NCBI GenBank assembly: GCA_949372605.1
Contig: CASIAE010000002.1
Coordinates: 26,001 to 90,000, forward strand
Length of the DNA stretch: 64,000 nt
Direction: 5' to 3'
DNA from: an uncultured Flavobacteriaceae bacterium
GTDB taxonomy: Bacteria > Bacteroidota > Bacteroidia > Flavobacteriales > Flavobacteriaceae
The notes under the pieces were generated by a model, which was not told the DNA's origin, ran no database searches, and saw nothing but the letters and a program-made list of their open reading frames with translations. The position numbers were made by a program, and so were the translations under genes. Below are positions 41,694 to 51,583 of this stretch, piece by piece (position 1 is the stretch's first letter; every line of letters begins with the position of its first letter).

Positions 41694-43877
41694 TTAAAGT
41701 GACTTAGGTTTACTTTTATTTATGTATTGGAAAATAGCATTGGTGTCGTCTTCATTTTTAATCGCCTTGATTTCTTTGAGGGCGACATCCAAGTCACTGG
41801 TCGGCAATCGACACACTCGGTTTTTGCAAACATAAATTAAGGTTTCCCCAACGACATACCTATTTTCAAAAAGGGGTAAATAAGCATCCGAGACACTGGC
41901 TTGAAGTATTGAATTTGGAAGGTCGTTTTTCAATAAGACCGAAGTATAGGCTTTGGCTTCGTCTCCCATTACTATGATTTCAACAAAAGGAAAAACTTTG
42001 CTGGCATAGAGCGATGCCCAAACACTATAATCAGAAATACTATTCAAAACATCATTGCTGGCGGCTTTAAGCATTTTATCCGCCTGCTCAGCATAGATTT
42101 TGTTTTCTAACAAAGTACCCAAAAGGAAAAGGTTATTTGCCATCGTACTGTTTGGGGAAGGAATTACTCCATCGTCGATTTGAACCATCGAAGGATAGAT
42201 CGAGTTTTCGGAAGTATATTGAAACATTTCAGAATTCGGATCGTCAAAGATAGCCATCGATTTTAAAGCAAATTTGTCTGCAAAATTGAGGTAACGAATT
42301 TCTGTTGTTGTACTGTATAATTTTAAAGCGGCGGCAATTAGAAAAGCATAATCTTCAATAAACCCTTCAACTTTTACGCTTCCCTTTTGATAGGTGTGAT
42401 ATACTCGATCTTTGACAATCAGTTTCTCCTCCAAGAAGTCAAACACCTTTTGGGCGCGGATTAGGTAATCTTTATATCCAAAAGCGTCGTAAGCATCAGC
42501 CAAGCCAATAACGATAAGTGCATTCCAAGAAGTGATGATCTTATTGTCAATACCTGGAAGCTCTCTCTTTGACATTTCGGCTTTCAATAATTTTTCCCAA
42601 TTACTTTTTTTGGTTAAAAATTGCTTTTCGCTCAAACCATATTTTTTCTTAAAATCTGAATCAGAAATTACATTTCGCAACAGATAAAACTTTTCTTCCC
42701 ATGGATTTTTCCAGTCAATTCCATAGTAAGCTTCAAAATAAGGCAAGTCATCAATCAGTCGGGTTAAAGTCTCTCTTTCCCAAGCATAATAACGACCCTC
42801 TCCTTCTGAACTGTCAGCATCAATCGAGGCTCCATAGGCGCCAGTATCATTTAATAAACGGAGATCTAAAAACGATTTAATAGCCCTTGAACGTTTTTTA
42901 AATTCAGGGTTTTTATCTTTTTTATATGCTTGCGCCATTAAACTTAAAAGCTGTGCATTGTCATAAAGCATTTTTTCAAAATGAGGGATTCTCCAGTTAC
43001 TGTCAACGGTGTACCGGTAAAATCCACCTTCAATGGGATCAAAAATTCCGCCTTTGATGATCGCTTTCAAGGTAGCTCCAATGTAATGATCCTTTTCAGC
43101 AGAGGGGTGAAGGGCCTGCATTTTCATTAAAAAAAGGAGACGCGAAGGCATGATGAACTTTTGAGATTCTCCTGTCATTCCGCCATTAACCAAATCCCAT
43201 TCTTTGCTTAAAACTGCTAAACTCTCCAAAAGTTTTTCTTTTTCAAAGACCACATCCTCCGTTTGCATCGCAAATGGATTTAAGGATTTTATCCCTTGTT
43301 CCAATTTGTCAGCATATGCGATCATTTCATCTGGCTTTTCATCGTAGAACTTTTTAATGTTCGTTAAAACCTGAATCCATTGATCCTTACTGTGGTAAGT
43401 CCCACCATAAACCGGTCGCCCATCTGGCAAGCAAACAACATTGAGTGGCCAACCGCCACTTCCCGTCATCAACTGCAGCGCACGCATGTAGTACATGTCA
43501 ATGTCAGGGTTTTCTTCTCGATCAACTTTTACCGATACAAAATTAGAATTCATATATTCGGCAACTTTATTATTCTCAAAAGTCTCCTGCTCCATCACAT
43601 GACACCAGTGACAACTAGAATAGCCAATACTGACAACAATCAACTTACCGCTTTTGTTATCCACTGAAAACACTGATTTATCCCAACGTACCCAATCTAC
43701 AGGATTGTGGGCATGCTGGAGTAAATACTTACTGGTTTCACTTATTAAGCTATTAGTGTACATAAAATCTTGACCTTTGGTTGTGTTAACCGAAGTTAGG
43801 AATATTAATAAGTGTAGTTTAAAAAAGAAATAGAATTTATTTCCAATTAACTTCGCTACTCGGATAAAATTTAACAT
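41694..43877 (-). CDS. thioredoxin domain-containing protein (DUF255/YyaL-like)
   Basis: HAHNPVDWVRW, SSCHWCHVMEQETFEN, GGWPLNVVCLPDGRPVYGGTYH. True start probably the Met near 43763. Confidence 0.92.
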   Translation of the reverse strand: MLNFIRVAKLIGNKFYFFFKLHLLIFLTSVNTTKGQDFMYTNSLISETSKYLLQHAHNPVDWVRWDKSVFSVDNKSGKLIVVSIGYSSCHWCHVMEQETFENNKVAEYMNSNFVSVKVDREENPDIDMYYMRALQLMTGSGGWPLNVVCLPDGRPVYGGTYHSKDQWIQVLTNIKKFYDEKPDEMIAYADKLEQGIKSLNPFAMQTEDVVFEKEKLLESLAVLSKEWDLVNGGMTGESQKFIMPSRLLFLMKMQALHPSAEKDHYIGATLKAIIKGGIFDPIEGGFYRYTVDSNWRIPHFEKMLYDNAQLLSLMAQAYKKDKNPEFKKRSRAIKSFLDLRLLNDTGAYGASIDADSSEGEGRYYAWERETLTRLIDDLPYFEAYYGIDWKNPWEEKFYLLRNVISDSDFKKKYGLSEKQFLTKKSNWEKLLKAEMSKRELPGIDNKIITSWNALIVIGLADAYDAFGYKDYLIRAQKVFDFLEEKLIVKDRVYHTYQKGSVKVEGFIEDYAFLIAAALKLYSTTTEIRYLNFADKFALKSMAIFDDPNSEMFQYTSENSIYPSMVQIDDGVIPSPNSTMANNLFLLGTLLENKIYAEQADKMLKAASNDVLNSISDYSVWASLYASKVFPFVEIIVMGDEAKAYTSVLLKNDLPNSILQASVSDAYLPLFENRYVVGETLIYVCKNRVCRLPTSDLDVALKEIKAIKNEDDTNAIFQYINKSKPKSL

Positions 43878-45384
43878 GTAATGAATCTAATATTAAACTA
43901 TGATAAGAAAGTCTTAATGAATAATTTTCCCAATTTCTTTTTTCTGATTTTGTCCAACCGATTTCCGAATACCCCAAAAGTCTTGGAAAGGCCATTTGAG
44001 CAATGTCATCAAAATTCTCTAATGTCTCACTCCAAATGGGAGCTTCAATACCAATTATTCTGGCAGGATCTAACTCATGAACTAATCCTGCAGGATCCCA
44101 TTCATATGCTTTTTGAACAGAAATATATCCTGCCCATTTTAAACCTAACTTAGTGATGCTGTCGTATTTCATATCAAGATAGGCATAAGAAGCAGGAGAC
44201 ATCAACACATTTGCTTTTTTATACATTGCCATGACGGCATTTTCTGCCTTTGCCCAGTATTGAGCTACTGTAACTTCAGGAATATCAGCCAACACGATCT
44301 CGTCCCAACCCATCGGTATTTTTTTATTCTGCTTTACGATATCAATCACTCGATTCATAAATTTGATATAATCCTTTTTGGGGGTTACATGAGACTCGTC
44401 TCCTCCAATATGAAAATAAGCACCGGGCGTCATGGCAGATATTTCTGAAACCACATCAGAAACAAACTTATAAGTCAGTTCCTTATCCACACACAATGAA
44501 GAAAAGCCAACTTCCATTCCCGTATAAAGTTCTTTGATCTCATTACCACAATTAAGTTCAGCATAAGAAGCCAATGCGGCATTAGTATGGCCTGGCATGT
44601 CTATTTCTGGTACTATTGTAATGAAACGTCTTTGCGCATAATCAACGATTTCCATGTAATCCAATTGGGTATAAAATCCACCTTCAGCGCCACCAACTTC
44701 TGTCATCCCTCCTATTGAGGTCAATTTTGGCCACGCTTTTATTTCAATTCGCCAGCCTTGGTCATCAGACAAATGCAAGTGAAGAAAATTGATTTTATAA
44801 ATACTTAATAAATCTATGTATCGTTTTACATCTTTTACTGAAAAAAAGTGTCTTGAAACATCTAACATCGCACCACGGTATCCATAAACAGGAGCATCTT
44901 CAATCGTACCTGTTGGAAGTGCTTTGATTGTTTGAATACCACTCAAATGACTTAACGAAATAATTTGTTCTAAAGTTTTAACCCCTCTATAAACACCCGC
45001 AGCTGATTGCCCGTGGATGGTGATCTGATTTTCACCCATCTGAAGTTTATAGAATTCCTCATTTTGATTTGAAAAATCTTTTACCTCAAGAGAAATAGCA
45101 TTAGAGTTACTTTCAGATTTATTATTCAATCCAACATGAAGTTGGGTGTGCGCTGTCCAAAAAGATTGTAAATCCAAACCCATTTCAAGCAAGGTTGAAT
45201 TTGATTCATCAAACTGGATCAATTTTATTTTATTAACATTTAAAACCTCCACAGACGGAGAAACCGCATTTGGATAAGGAATCAATGCAATTTGATCCAT
45301 GGTGAAAACTGGAAGATGTTTTTCGCACGAAAAAGTACCCGTTATTAATATAATTAAAACTAAATTTTTAATAAAAATATTCAT
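43837..45384 (-). CDS. beta-N-acetylhexosaminidase (GH20)
   Basis: GYRGAMLDVSRHFFSVKDVKRYIDLL, NFLHLHLSDDQGWRIEIKAWPKLT, HIGGDESHVTPKKDY. Confidence 0.93.
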   Translation of the reverse strand: MNIFIKNLVLIILITGTFSCEKHLPVFTMDQIALIPYPNAVSPSVEVLNVNKIKLIQFDESNSTLLEMGLDLQSFWTAHTQLHVGLNNKSESNSNAISLEVKDFSNQNEEFYKLQMGENQITIHGQSAAGVYRGVKTLEQIISLSHLSGIQTIKALPTGTIEDAPVYGYRGAMLDVSRHFFSVKDVKRYIDLLSIYKINFLHLHLSDDQGWRIEIKAWPKLTSIGGMTEVGGAEGGFYTQLDYMEIVDYAQRRFITIVPEIDMPGHTNAALASYAELNCGNEIKELYTGMEVGFSSLCVDKELTYKFVSDVVSEISAMTPGAYFHIGGDESHVTPKKDYIKFMNRVIDIVKQNKKIPMGWDEIVLADIPEVTVAQYWAKAENAVMAMYKKANVLMSPASYAYLDMKYDSITKLGLKWAGYISVQKAYEWDPAGLVHELDPARIIGIEAPIWSETLENFDDIAQMAFPRLLGYSEIGWTKSEKRNWENYSLRLSYHSLILDSLHVKFYPSSEVNWK

Positions 45385-45403
45385 GTTTGTGTTTTAAGTT
45401 AAT

Positions 45404-45558
45404 AGGTTTTCATCGTCATCCCAAACAGCTGTTTCATTTCTTTTCGACTGATAGATACATTTTGCCAACTAAGCTTCTTCATAGGCCATTCCATGATCGT
45501 CCAGTATATCCTGAGCCAACAATTATTACATAGTATTTCTTTTTATTTTTATAATCTG
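45404..45558 (-). pseudogene. probable remnant of a GMC-family oxidoreductase N-terminus
   Basis: Minus strand reads DYKNKKKYYVIIVGSGYTGRSWNG / (frameshift) PMKKLSWQNVSISRKEM, resembling YDxIIVGSGxxGGWAMKxL. Confidence 0.4.
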
Positions 45559-45659
45559 CATGGGTGGTTTTTTATTAAATCTGTCACTTTAAAAACAGTA
45601 CTTTATAATACTATAAAAGCTTTACTTTTTTAATTGTCTAATAAATCAAAGGAGATCTG

Positions 45660-47579
45660 TTAAAAATAATATCTCTTAAACAATTCCATTGCTTGGTAAT
45701 CGGCCAAGCCTAAATGCTTATATTTTTTTGCACTTAATCTATTTCTATCTTCCGCCCGCATCCAAAACTCTCTGTCATCACTCCCTTGAAACATTACTCC
45801 GTCTTTTTGAGATTGGTGATAAAAAATAGCTTTTCGTTTTCTCAAAACTTGATCAGGGCTCATCGGAACTGCCATTTCTATTTCATGAACATCAAACTCT
45901 TGCCATGCACCTCTGTACAACCAAACCCAACAATCGTCCATAAATGATTGATTTTTTAATTGCGAAAGAGAATCAAAAATAATATTCAAACATATTCGGT
46001 GAGTTCCATGTGGATCAGCAAGATCACCTGCCGCATAAATCTGATGTGGTTTGATGTCAGTAATAAGCTGACTTGTGAAATCAATATCAGCCTGTGTTGG
46101 ATTGGACTTTTGAACTTTTCCAGTCTCATAAAAAGGCAAATTCAGAAAGTGTACTTGAGAATCAGGAATGCCAATATAACGAGTCGCTGCAATAGATTCT
46201 CTCTTACGAATGGCTCCTTTTAATTTTCTTAATCCTAAAGAATCAATTGCTGCTTTAGATTTATTTCTAAGTTCAGATAATAAGTCACTGTAGCTGACTT
46301 TTTCCTCAGGTTTCATGTCCATAATTACTTCAATATACTTTAAGGCATCATCATCTGAAACAGCAATATTACCCGATGTTTGATAGGCTACATGCACCTC
46401 GTGTCCCTGAGCAACCAAACGATCAAAAGTTCCTCCCATAGAAATCACATCATCATCAGGATGGGGGCTAAAGATGATACACCTTTTCTTGCCAGGAACT
46501 GATCTTTCGGGTCTTTTACTATCATCGGACTCTGGCTTTCCGCCCGGCCAACCTGTAATCGTGTTTTGAATACGATTAAACATTTTAATGTTCAATTCGT
46601 AGGAATTCCCCTCTATGTTTAAAAGCTCGGACATTCCATATTTATTATAGTCCCCATCAGTTAATCTAAGTATGGATTTATTGGTTTTTTCACACAACCA
46701 GTTGATCGCTTTACATTTGATAGATTCGTCTTGCCATTTACAATTTCCACTGATCCATGGCGATTTGATTCTGGTAAGATCCGATGCTGCTTCTTGGTCT
46801 AATACCAGGGTTGTGTTTTCGTGATCTTGTAAATAAGACGTTGGGAGATAAGAGGTGACTTCTCCTTCTATGGCCTTTTGGATAACTTGTCCTTTGTTGG
46901 TTCCCCAAGCCATCAGGATGATTCGTTTTGCCTCAAGAATGGTTTTAATCCCCATTGTTATCGCTTTGTCAGGAACATTCTGAATTCCTTTAAAAGCAGG
47001 ACCCGCATCGAATCGAGTAAGGTGATCTAGCGTAATCAAACGTGTTTGAGAGTTGATGTGCGAACCAGGTTCGTTAAAACCAACATGTCCTGTTCTACCG
47101 ATACCTAGCAATTGTAGATCAATGCCTCCTAAATCTTTAATTTTCTTTTCATAAGCATTACAAAAAGATCTGACTTTTTGTAATTCAATCTCCCCATTGG
47201 GAATATTAATATTTTCAGCAGGAATATCAATATGATCAAATAAGTTTTCATACATGAAATAATGATAGCTATTTAAATCAATTTTTTCGAGACCGTAATA
47301 TTCATCCAAATTAAAAGTGATGACATTTTTAAAACTCAATTCTTCTTCTTGATGAAGATTAATCAAAGCTTTATATACACTCAAAGGAGAAGAACCTGTG
47401 GCCAAACCTAATACACAGTTCTCACCGGATTTTTCTTTTTGTTTTATAAGCGATGCGATTTCATTTGCTACTTCATTTGATCCTGAAAATGAAGATTCAA
47501 AAACAACATTGTGCAATTTTTCAAATCGTTGCTCTTCGAATGACCCTGGAAATTTGAATTCAATTGAGTTCTTTTTCAT
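45660..47579 (-). CDS. nagB: glucosamine-6-phosphate deaminase fused to PIG-L deacetylase-like domain
   Basis: NagB: VLGLATGSSPLSVYKALI, TFNLDEYYGL, LLGIGRTGHVGFNEPGS. PIG-L: IIFSPHPDDDVISMGGTFDRLV, DLADPHGTHRICL. Confidence 0.93.
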   Translation of the reverse strand: MKKNSIEFKFPGSFEEQRFEKLHNVVFESSFSGSNEVANEIASLIKQKEKSGENCVLGLATGSSPLSVYKALINLHQEEELSFKNVITFNLDEYYGLEKIDLNSYHYFMYENLFDHIDIPAENINIPNGEIELQKVRSFCNAYEKKIKDLGGIDLQLLGIGRTGHVGFNEPGSHINSQTRLITLDHLTRFDAGPAFKGIQNVPDKAITMGIKTILEAKRIILMAWGTNKGQVIQKAIEGEVTSYLPTSYLQDHENTTLVLDQEAASDLTRIKSPWISGNCKWQDESIKCKAINWLCEKTNKSILRLTDGDYNKYGMSELLNIEGNSYELNIKMFNRIQNTITGWPGGKPESDDSKRPERSVPGKKRCIIFSPHPDDDVISMGGTFDRLVAQGHEVHVAYQTSGNIAVSDDDALKYIEVIMDMKPEEKVSYSDLLSELRNKSKAAIDSLGLRKLKGAIRKRESIAATRYIGIPDSQVHFLNLPFYETGKVQKSNPTQADIDFTSQLITDIKPHQIYAAGDLADPHGTHRICLNIIFDSLSQLKNQSFMDDCWVWLYRGAWQEFDVHEIEMAVPMSPDQVLRKRKAIFYHQSQKDGVMFQGSDDREFWMRAEDRNRLSAKKYKHLGLADYQAMELFKRYYF

Positions 47580-47603
47580 GTACTATTGGTGGTTGTTTTT
47601 ATA

Positions 47604-49274
47604 TTAATTTGGTTTTCGAATATTTTCTATAAGTGATTGAATTTCTTCTCCTGGCGGAGGTGTTAGTTTTGAAACAATAATAGACACTACAAAATTAACC
47701 AACATCGCAAAAGAACCAAATCCTTCTGGTGATATTCCGAACCACCAATCTTCGTTCGTTCCTCCTCCGAACCAACCAAACTTAAATTTGGTCATATAAA
47801 AGAGCATAAATAAGATACCGACAACCATTCCTGATATTGCTCCCTCTTTATTCATTCTTTTACTGAATATTCCCATCACAATTGCTGGGAAAAATGAAGC
47901 CGCTGCAAGACCAAATGCCAATGCCACTGTTGCCGCCACAAATCCTGGAGGGTTCACTCCGAAATAACCTGCCAACAATACTGCTCCAAAAGCAGAAAGT
48001 CTTGCGGCAATTAATTCGTTTTTTTCACTCACCGCTGGATTAATTATTTTTTTAATCAAATCATGTGAAACAGAAGCTGAAATAACCAAAAGTAGTCCTG
48101 CAGCTGTCGACAAAGCAGCCGCCAAAGCACCAGCTGCCATCAATGCAATTACCCAATTGGGTAGTTTTGCAATTTCAGGATTAGCCAATACCATAATATC
48201 GGCATCAACTGTTAATTCATTAATCTTTGGATCTGCTACATATTGGATCAATCCATCTTGATTTTTATCTTCAAATTTTATTAATCCTGTTGTTTGCCAT
48301 TTCTCAAACCAACCGGGCAAATTTGCATATTCTTTATTACTAACTGTTTCGATCAGATTGGTTCTTGAAAAAACAGCAATAGCAGGAGCTGTTGTGTACA
48401 AAATTGCTATAAAAAGCAACGCCCAACCAGCAGATTTTCTTGCATCACTTACTTTTTTAACGGTAAAAAACCGAACGATTACATGCGGTAATCCTGCGGT
48501 ACCTACCATCAAAGCCAAAGTGATTAGAAAGACATCTAAAGTAGACTTGGATCCTGTAGTATACTCATGAAAACCCAGTTCTTGGTGAAGACCGTCTAAT
48601 TTGTCTAATAAATAGACTCCATCCGAACCAGATATAGCTGAACCAAAACCGATTTGCGGTATTGCATTGCCTGTCATTATTATGGAAATAAAAACGGCAG
48701 GAACCATAAAGGCAAAGATTAAAACGCAATATTGCGCCACTTGTGTATAAGTAATCCCCTTCATTCCTCCTAAAACAGCGTAAAAAAGAACTATACACAT
48801 CCCAATTACTACGCCTGTTGTTATATCTACCTCGAGGTAACGAGAAAACACGACCCCAACACCTCTCATTTGTCCTGCGATATAAGTGAAAGAGACTATT
48901 AGCGCACAAAAAACGGCAACACCTCGCGCATAGTTAGAGTAATACCGATCCCCAATAAAATCAGGAACTGTAAATTTTCCAAATTTCCTTAAATAGGGTG
49001 CCAACAATAGCGCCAGTAAAACATAACCTCCTGTCCAACCCATCAAATAAACTGAGCCGTCATATCCATTAAATGAAATAATTCCCGCCATCGAAATAAA
49101 GGATGCAGCTGACATCCAGTCTGCTGCAGTGGCCATTCCGTTTGCAATTGGATGTACTCCCCCACCCGCAACGTAAAACTCTTTTGTCGATGATGCTCTT
49201 GACCATATGGCAATTCCTATATAGAGTGAAAAACTTATTCCAACTGCTATCCAAATCCAATATTGCAATTCCAT
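47604..49274 (-). CDS. sodium:solute symporter (ActP-like, VC_2705-type)
   Basis: STKEFYVAGGGVHPIANGMATAADWMSAASFISMAG; GTAGLPHVIVRFFTVKKVSDARKSAGWALLF; paired with DUF4212 gene. Confidence 0.92.
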   Translation of the reverse strand: MELQYWIWIAVGISFSLYIGIAIWSRASSTKEFYVAGGGVHPIANGMATAADWMSAASFISMAGIISFNGYDGSVYLMGWTGGYVLLALLLAPYLRKFGKFTVPDFIGDRYYSNYARGVAVFCALIVSFTYIAGQMRGVGVVFSRYLEVDITTGVVIGMCIVLFYAVLGGMKGITYTQVAQYCVLIFAFMVPAVFISIIMTGNAIPQIGFGSAISGSDGVYLLDKLDGLHQELGFHEYTTGSKSTLDVFLITLALMVGTAGLPHVIVRFFTVKKVSDARKSAGWALLFIAILYTTAPAIAVFSRTNLIETVSNKEYANLPGWFEKWQTTGLIKFEDKNQDGLIQYVADPKINELTVDADIMVLANPEIAKLPNWVIALMAAGALAAALSTAAGLLLVISASVSHDLIKKIINPAVSEKNELIAARLSAFGAVLLAGYFGVNPPGFVAATVALAFGLAAASFFPAIVMGIFSKRMNKEGAISGMVVGILFMLFYMTKFKFGWFGGGTNEDWWFGISPEGFGSFAMLVNFVVSIIVSKLTPPPGEEIQSLIENIRKPN

Positions 49275-49522
49275 TATTCTTTAGTTTTATATTTAGCGTC
49301 TAAGCGATTCATCAAATAGATATAGACGAATATTAGAATTACAAACACATATATTGAGCCTTGTTGAGCAAACCAAAAACCAAGTTTAAATCCTCCCAAT
49401 TTAATTTCATTTAAAGCGTCTACAAATAAGATTCCAAAGCCGAAGGAGGCCATAAACCATATAGACAATAGAAGAACCAAATATTTTAAATTGGTATTCC
49501 AGTAAGTGTTTTCTTTTTTCAT
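49274..49522 (-). CDS. DUF4212 small symporter subunit
   Basis: YWNTNLKYLVLLLSIWFMASFGFGILFVDALNEIKLGGFKLGFWFAQQGSIYVFVILIFVYIYLMNRLD. Confidence 0.92.
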   Translation of the reverse strand: MKKENTYWNTNLKYLVLLLSIWFMASFGFGILFVDALNEIKLGGFKLGFWFAQQGSIYVFVILIFVYIYLMNRLDAKYKTKE

Positions 49523-49682
49523 TTATTTAATTAAATTTATTTAATATTAAAATGTGTTTTTATTAAATTATACAAATAGCTATTTTTTCTCTACTAAAAA
49601 AAGAGTTTAATTACATTCCATTCAATAATGGGAAAGGTTAATAAATAATTTAGGGTGCTATACATATCCGAAATAATTAATC

Positions 49683-50783
49683 TCACAATCTAATAAATAT
49701 TTTTCTTTTATATAGCATATAGGTTGGAATCCATATAATAAATAAATAAAGGAACGCATAGAGCAAAGAACTCAACTTAGAGGAAAGTCCAATACTGGTC
49801 ATTTGTTCCATAAAAAAATTACTAAAGGCAAAATCCCAAATTTCACTTCTGTAAAAGACCGTAACCAAAAGGCCAGAAAGTGTATAAGCGAAAATGGCGT
49901 TCACTCCGAATACATGAGCAAAATTGAAATATTTAGCATTGTTTTTCACATCAACCCAATAGATGAAAAATGAGAGAAGCAAGCAGGAAATCCCTCCCGT
50001 CATTAGGGTATAAGAACTGCTCCATAAACTCTTGTTAAGAGGAACAATATAACTTGAAATATCTCCTAGAATGAGTAAGATAGTAGCGAATAAAAACAAG
50101 GAGATTATTTTTTCTTGAATTCCGTTTTTTTTAACAATCAGATAACCGGAGAGCATTCCCAAAATACCTGTAACCAAAGCTGGAAAAGTACTCAAAATAC
50201 CTTCGGGATCCCATGTTGTTTTCCACAAATACCCAGGTAGGTAAAGTTTGTCAATATAGTGCGCCCAATTATATTCGGGCAAACTGAGATCTGTAATTCC
50301 GATCCCAGGTAATGGAAGGTATTTCATAACGATGCAATAACCGATCAATACAATCGACCCAATTATCAATTGAGTGCGTTGAGTGGTGTAGAGGTACAGT
50401 ATACAGCAAACCAAAAAAACGATAGAAATGCGTTGTAAAACTCCTACCCAACGGATCGAATCAAAATTAAAGTCAGGCCACAGCCACAGAAATAAACCTA
50501 TGAGGTAGATCTTAAAACTTCTCCAAACTATTTTTTTTAGAATACTTTTTTTGGCAATCCCATTCTGAATTTGTTTCGAAATCGACAATACCACAGAAAC
50601 TCCTAGGATAAAAAGGAAATTCGGGAAAATATAATCAGTTGGAGTAATACCATTCCATGAAGCGTGTAAAAATGGAGTAAAAACATGACTCCATGAGCCA
50701 GGGTTATTTACAATGATCATTAAAATGATTGTTAGACCTCTCAAGACATCTAGAGAAAGTAGTCTGTTGATAGGTTTTTCCAT
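49683..50783 (-). CDS. heparan-alpha-glucosaminide N-acetyltransferase-like membrane protein (NagX/DUF5009)
   Basis: RLLSLDVLRGLTIILMIIVNNPGSWSHVFTPFLHASWNGITPTDYIFPNFLFILG. Confidence 0.92.
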   Translation of the reverse strand: MEKPINRLLSLDVLRGLTIILMIIVNNPGSWSHVFTPFLHASWNGITPTDYIFPNFLFILGVSVVLSISKQIQNGIAKKSILKKIVWRSFKIYLIGLFLWLWPDFNFDSIRWVGVLQRISIVFLVCCILYLYTTQRTQLIIGSIVLIGYCIVMKYLPLPGIGITDLSLPEYNWAHYIDKLYLPGYLWKTTWDPEGILSTFPALVTGILGMLSGYLIVKKNGIQEKIISLFLFATILLILGDISSYIVPLNKSLWSSSYTLMTGGISCLLLSFFIYWVDVKNNAKYFNFAHVFGVNAIFAYTLSGLLVTVFYRSEIWDFAFSNFFMEQMTSIGLSSKLSSLLYAFLYLFIIWIPTYMLYKRKIFIRL

Positions 50784-50786
50784 AAT

Positions 50787-51064
50787 TTAAAAAAGATTAA
50801 TAGTAGAATATAAATCCATTTTAAATATAGAAAAATTAAAACTACTTTTCGAAATATTTGTAAGCTGAGGACGATTGGAATCGTCAACATTGGGATTTCC
50901 TGCAGGCCAGCCAGTAATCCCATGCTGCATTTTCTTAAATATTTTAACAATTAAATCATAGACATTTCCAACTGCAGATAATAAACCAGACATCAGTTAT
51001 TATTGAAAATTTTCTCGAAAAGAGTCTCTTCAAATTGTGCTACAGGCTTATAACTTGATTCCAT
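50787..51064 (-). pseudogene. relic of a second NagB-PIG-L-type gene
   Basis: MESSYKPVAQFEETLFEKIFNNN* (51064-50993), then MSGLLSAVGNVYDLIVKIFKKMQHGITGWPAGNPNVDDSNRP (50993 on). These resemble FEEQRFEKLHN and MSELLNIEGNSYELNIKMFNRIQNTITGWPGGKPESDDSKRP of the intact fusion. Confidence 0.82.
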
Positions 51065-51583
51065 ATTGGTGGATACTTTTATTTTACTTAACTGAACCTC
51101 TTAATAGTGGTTTTCTGAGAAGCGGATTAACAACTAATTATATAAATCAAAAAAACGAGTTTTACTTTTGCGGCATCAATCTTGAATTTAACAAGAAAAA
51201 AATCCAACTAGATTACCTAATTCTTTCTTCTAAAGATCTAACAAAATTAAACTAAAATATATTATTTAAATAAAGTAAAAAAAAAGGGGGAATTTAAAAA
51301 ATTGTTCGACTAATAACCATTTTAAACTCACTTATGAATTAATTAGTTAGTAATATAGTTATTTTGTATAAAAAAGTATGACTTTTAAATAAATAAAGCT
51401 ACAATACCTTCAAAGAATAATTTCAACATAAAGATCATAAGATTTACATATTTTGTTGTGTCTGTGTAGTTAAATTTATGACCTCAGGTTTTTTGATAGC
51501 GTAGAGGTAAATAAAAAATATAAACTTGTATAAGCTCAAACGGGAATATATTCAATAATTTTACGCATCTCTTTATATAAAGG

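Noticed and set aside
43837-43877. Apparent overlap between the DUF255 thioredoxin gene and the GH20 gene
   Set aside because: The DUF255 protein probably starts at an internal Met near 43763, so the overlap is likely a start-site artefact.
51037-51255. 72-aa plus-strand ORF in the gap before the TauE-like gene
   Set aside because: AT-rich low-complexity sequence, no family resemblance, and it overlaps the NagB relic on the other strand.
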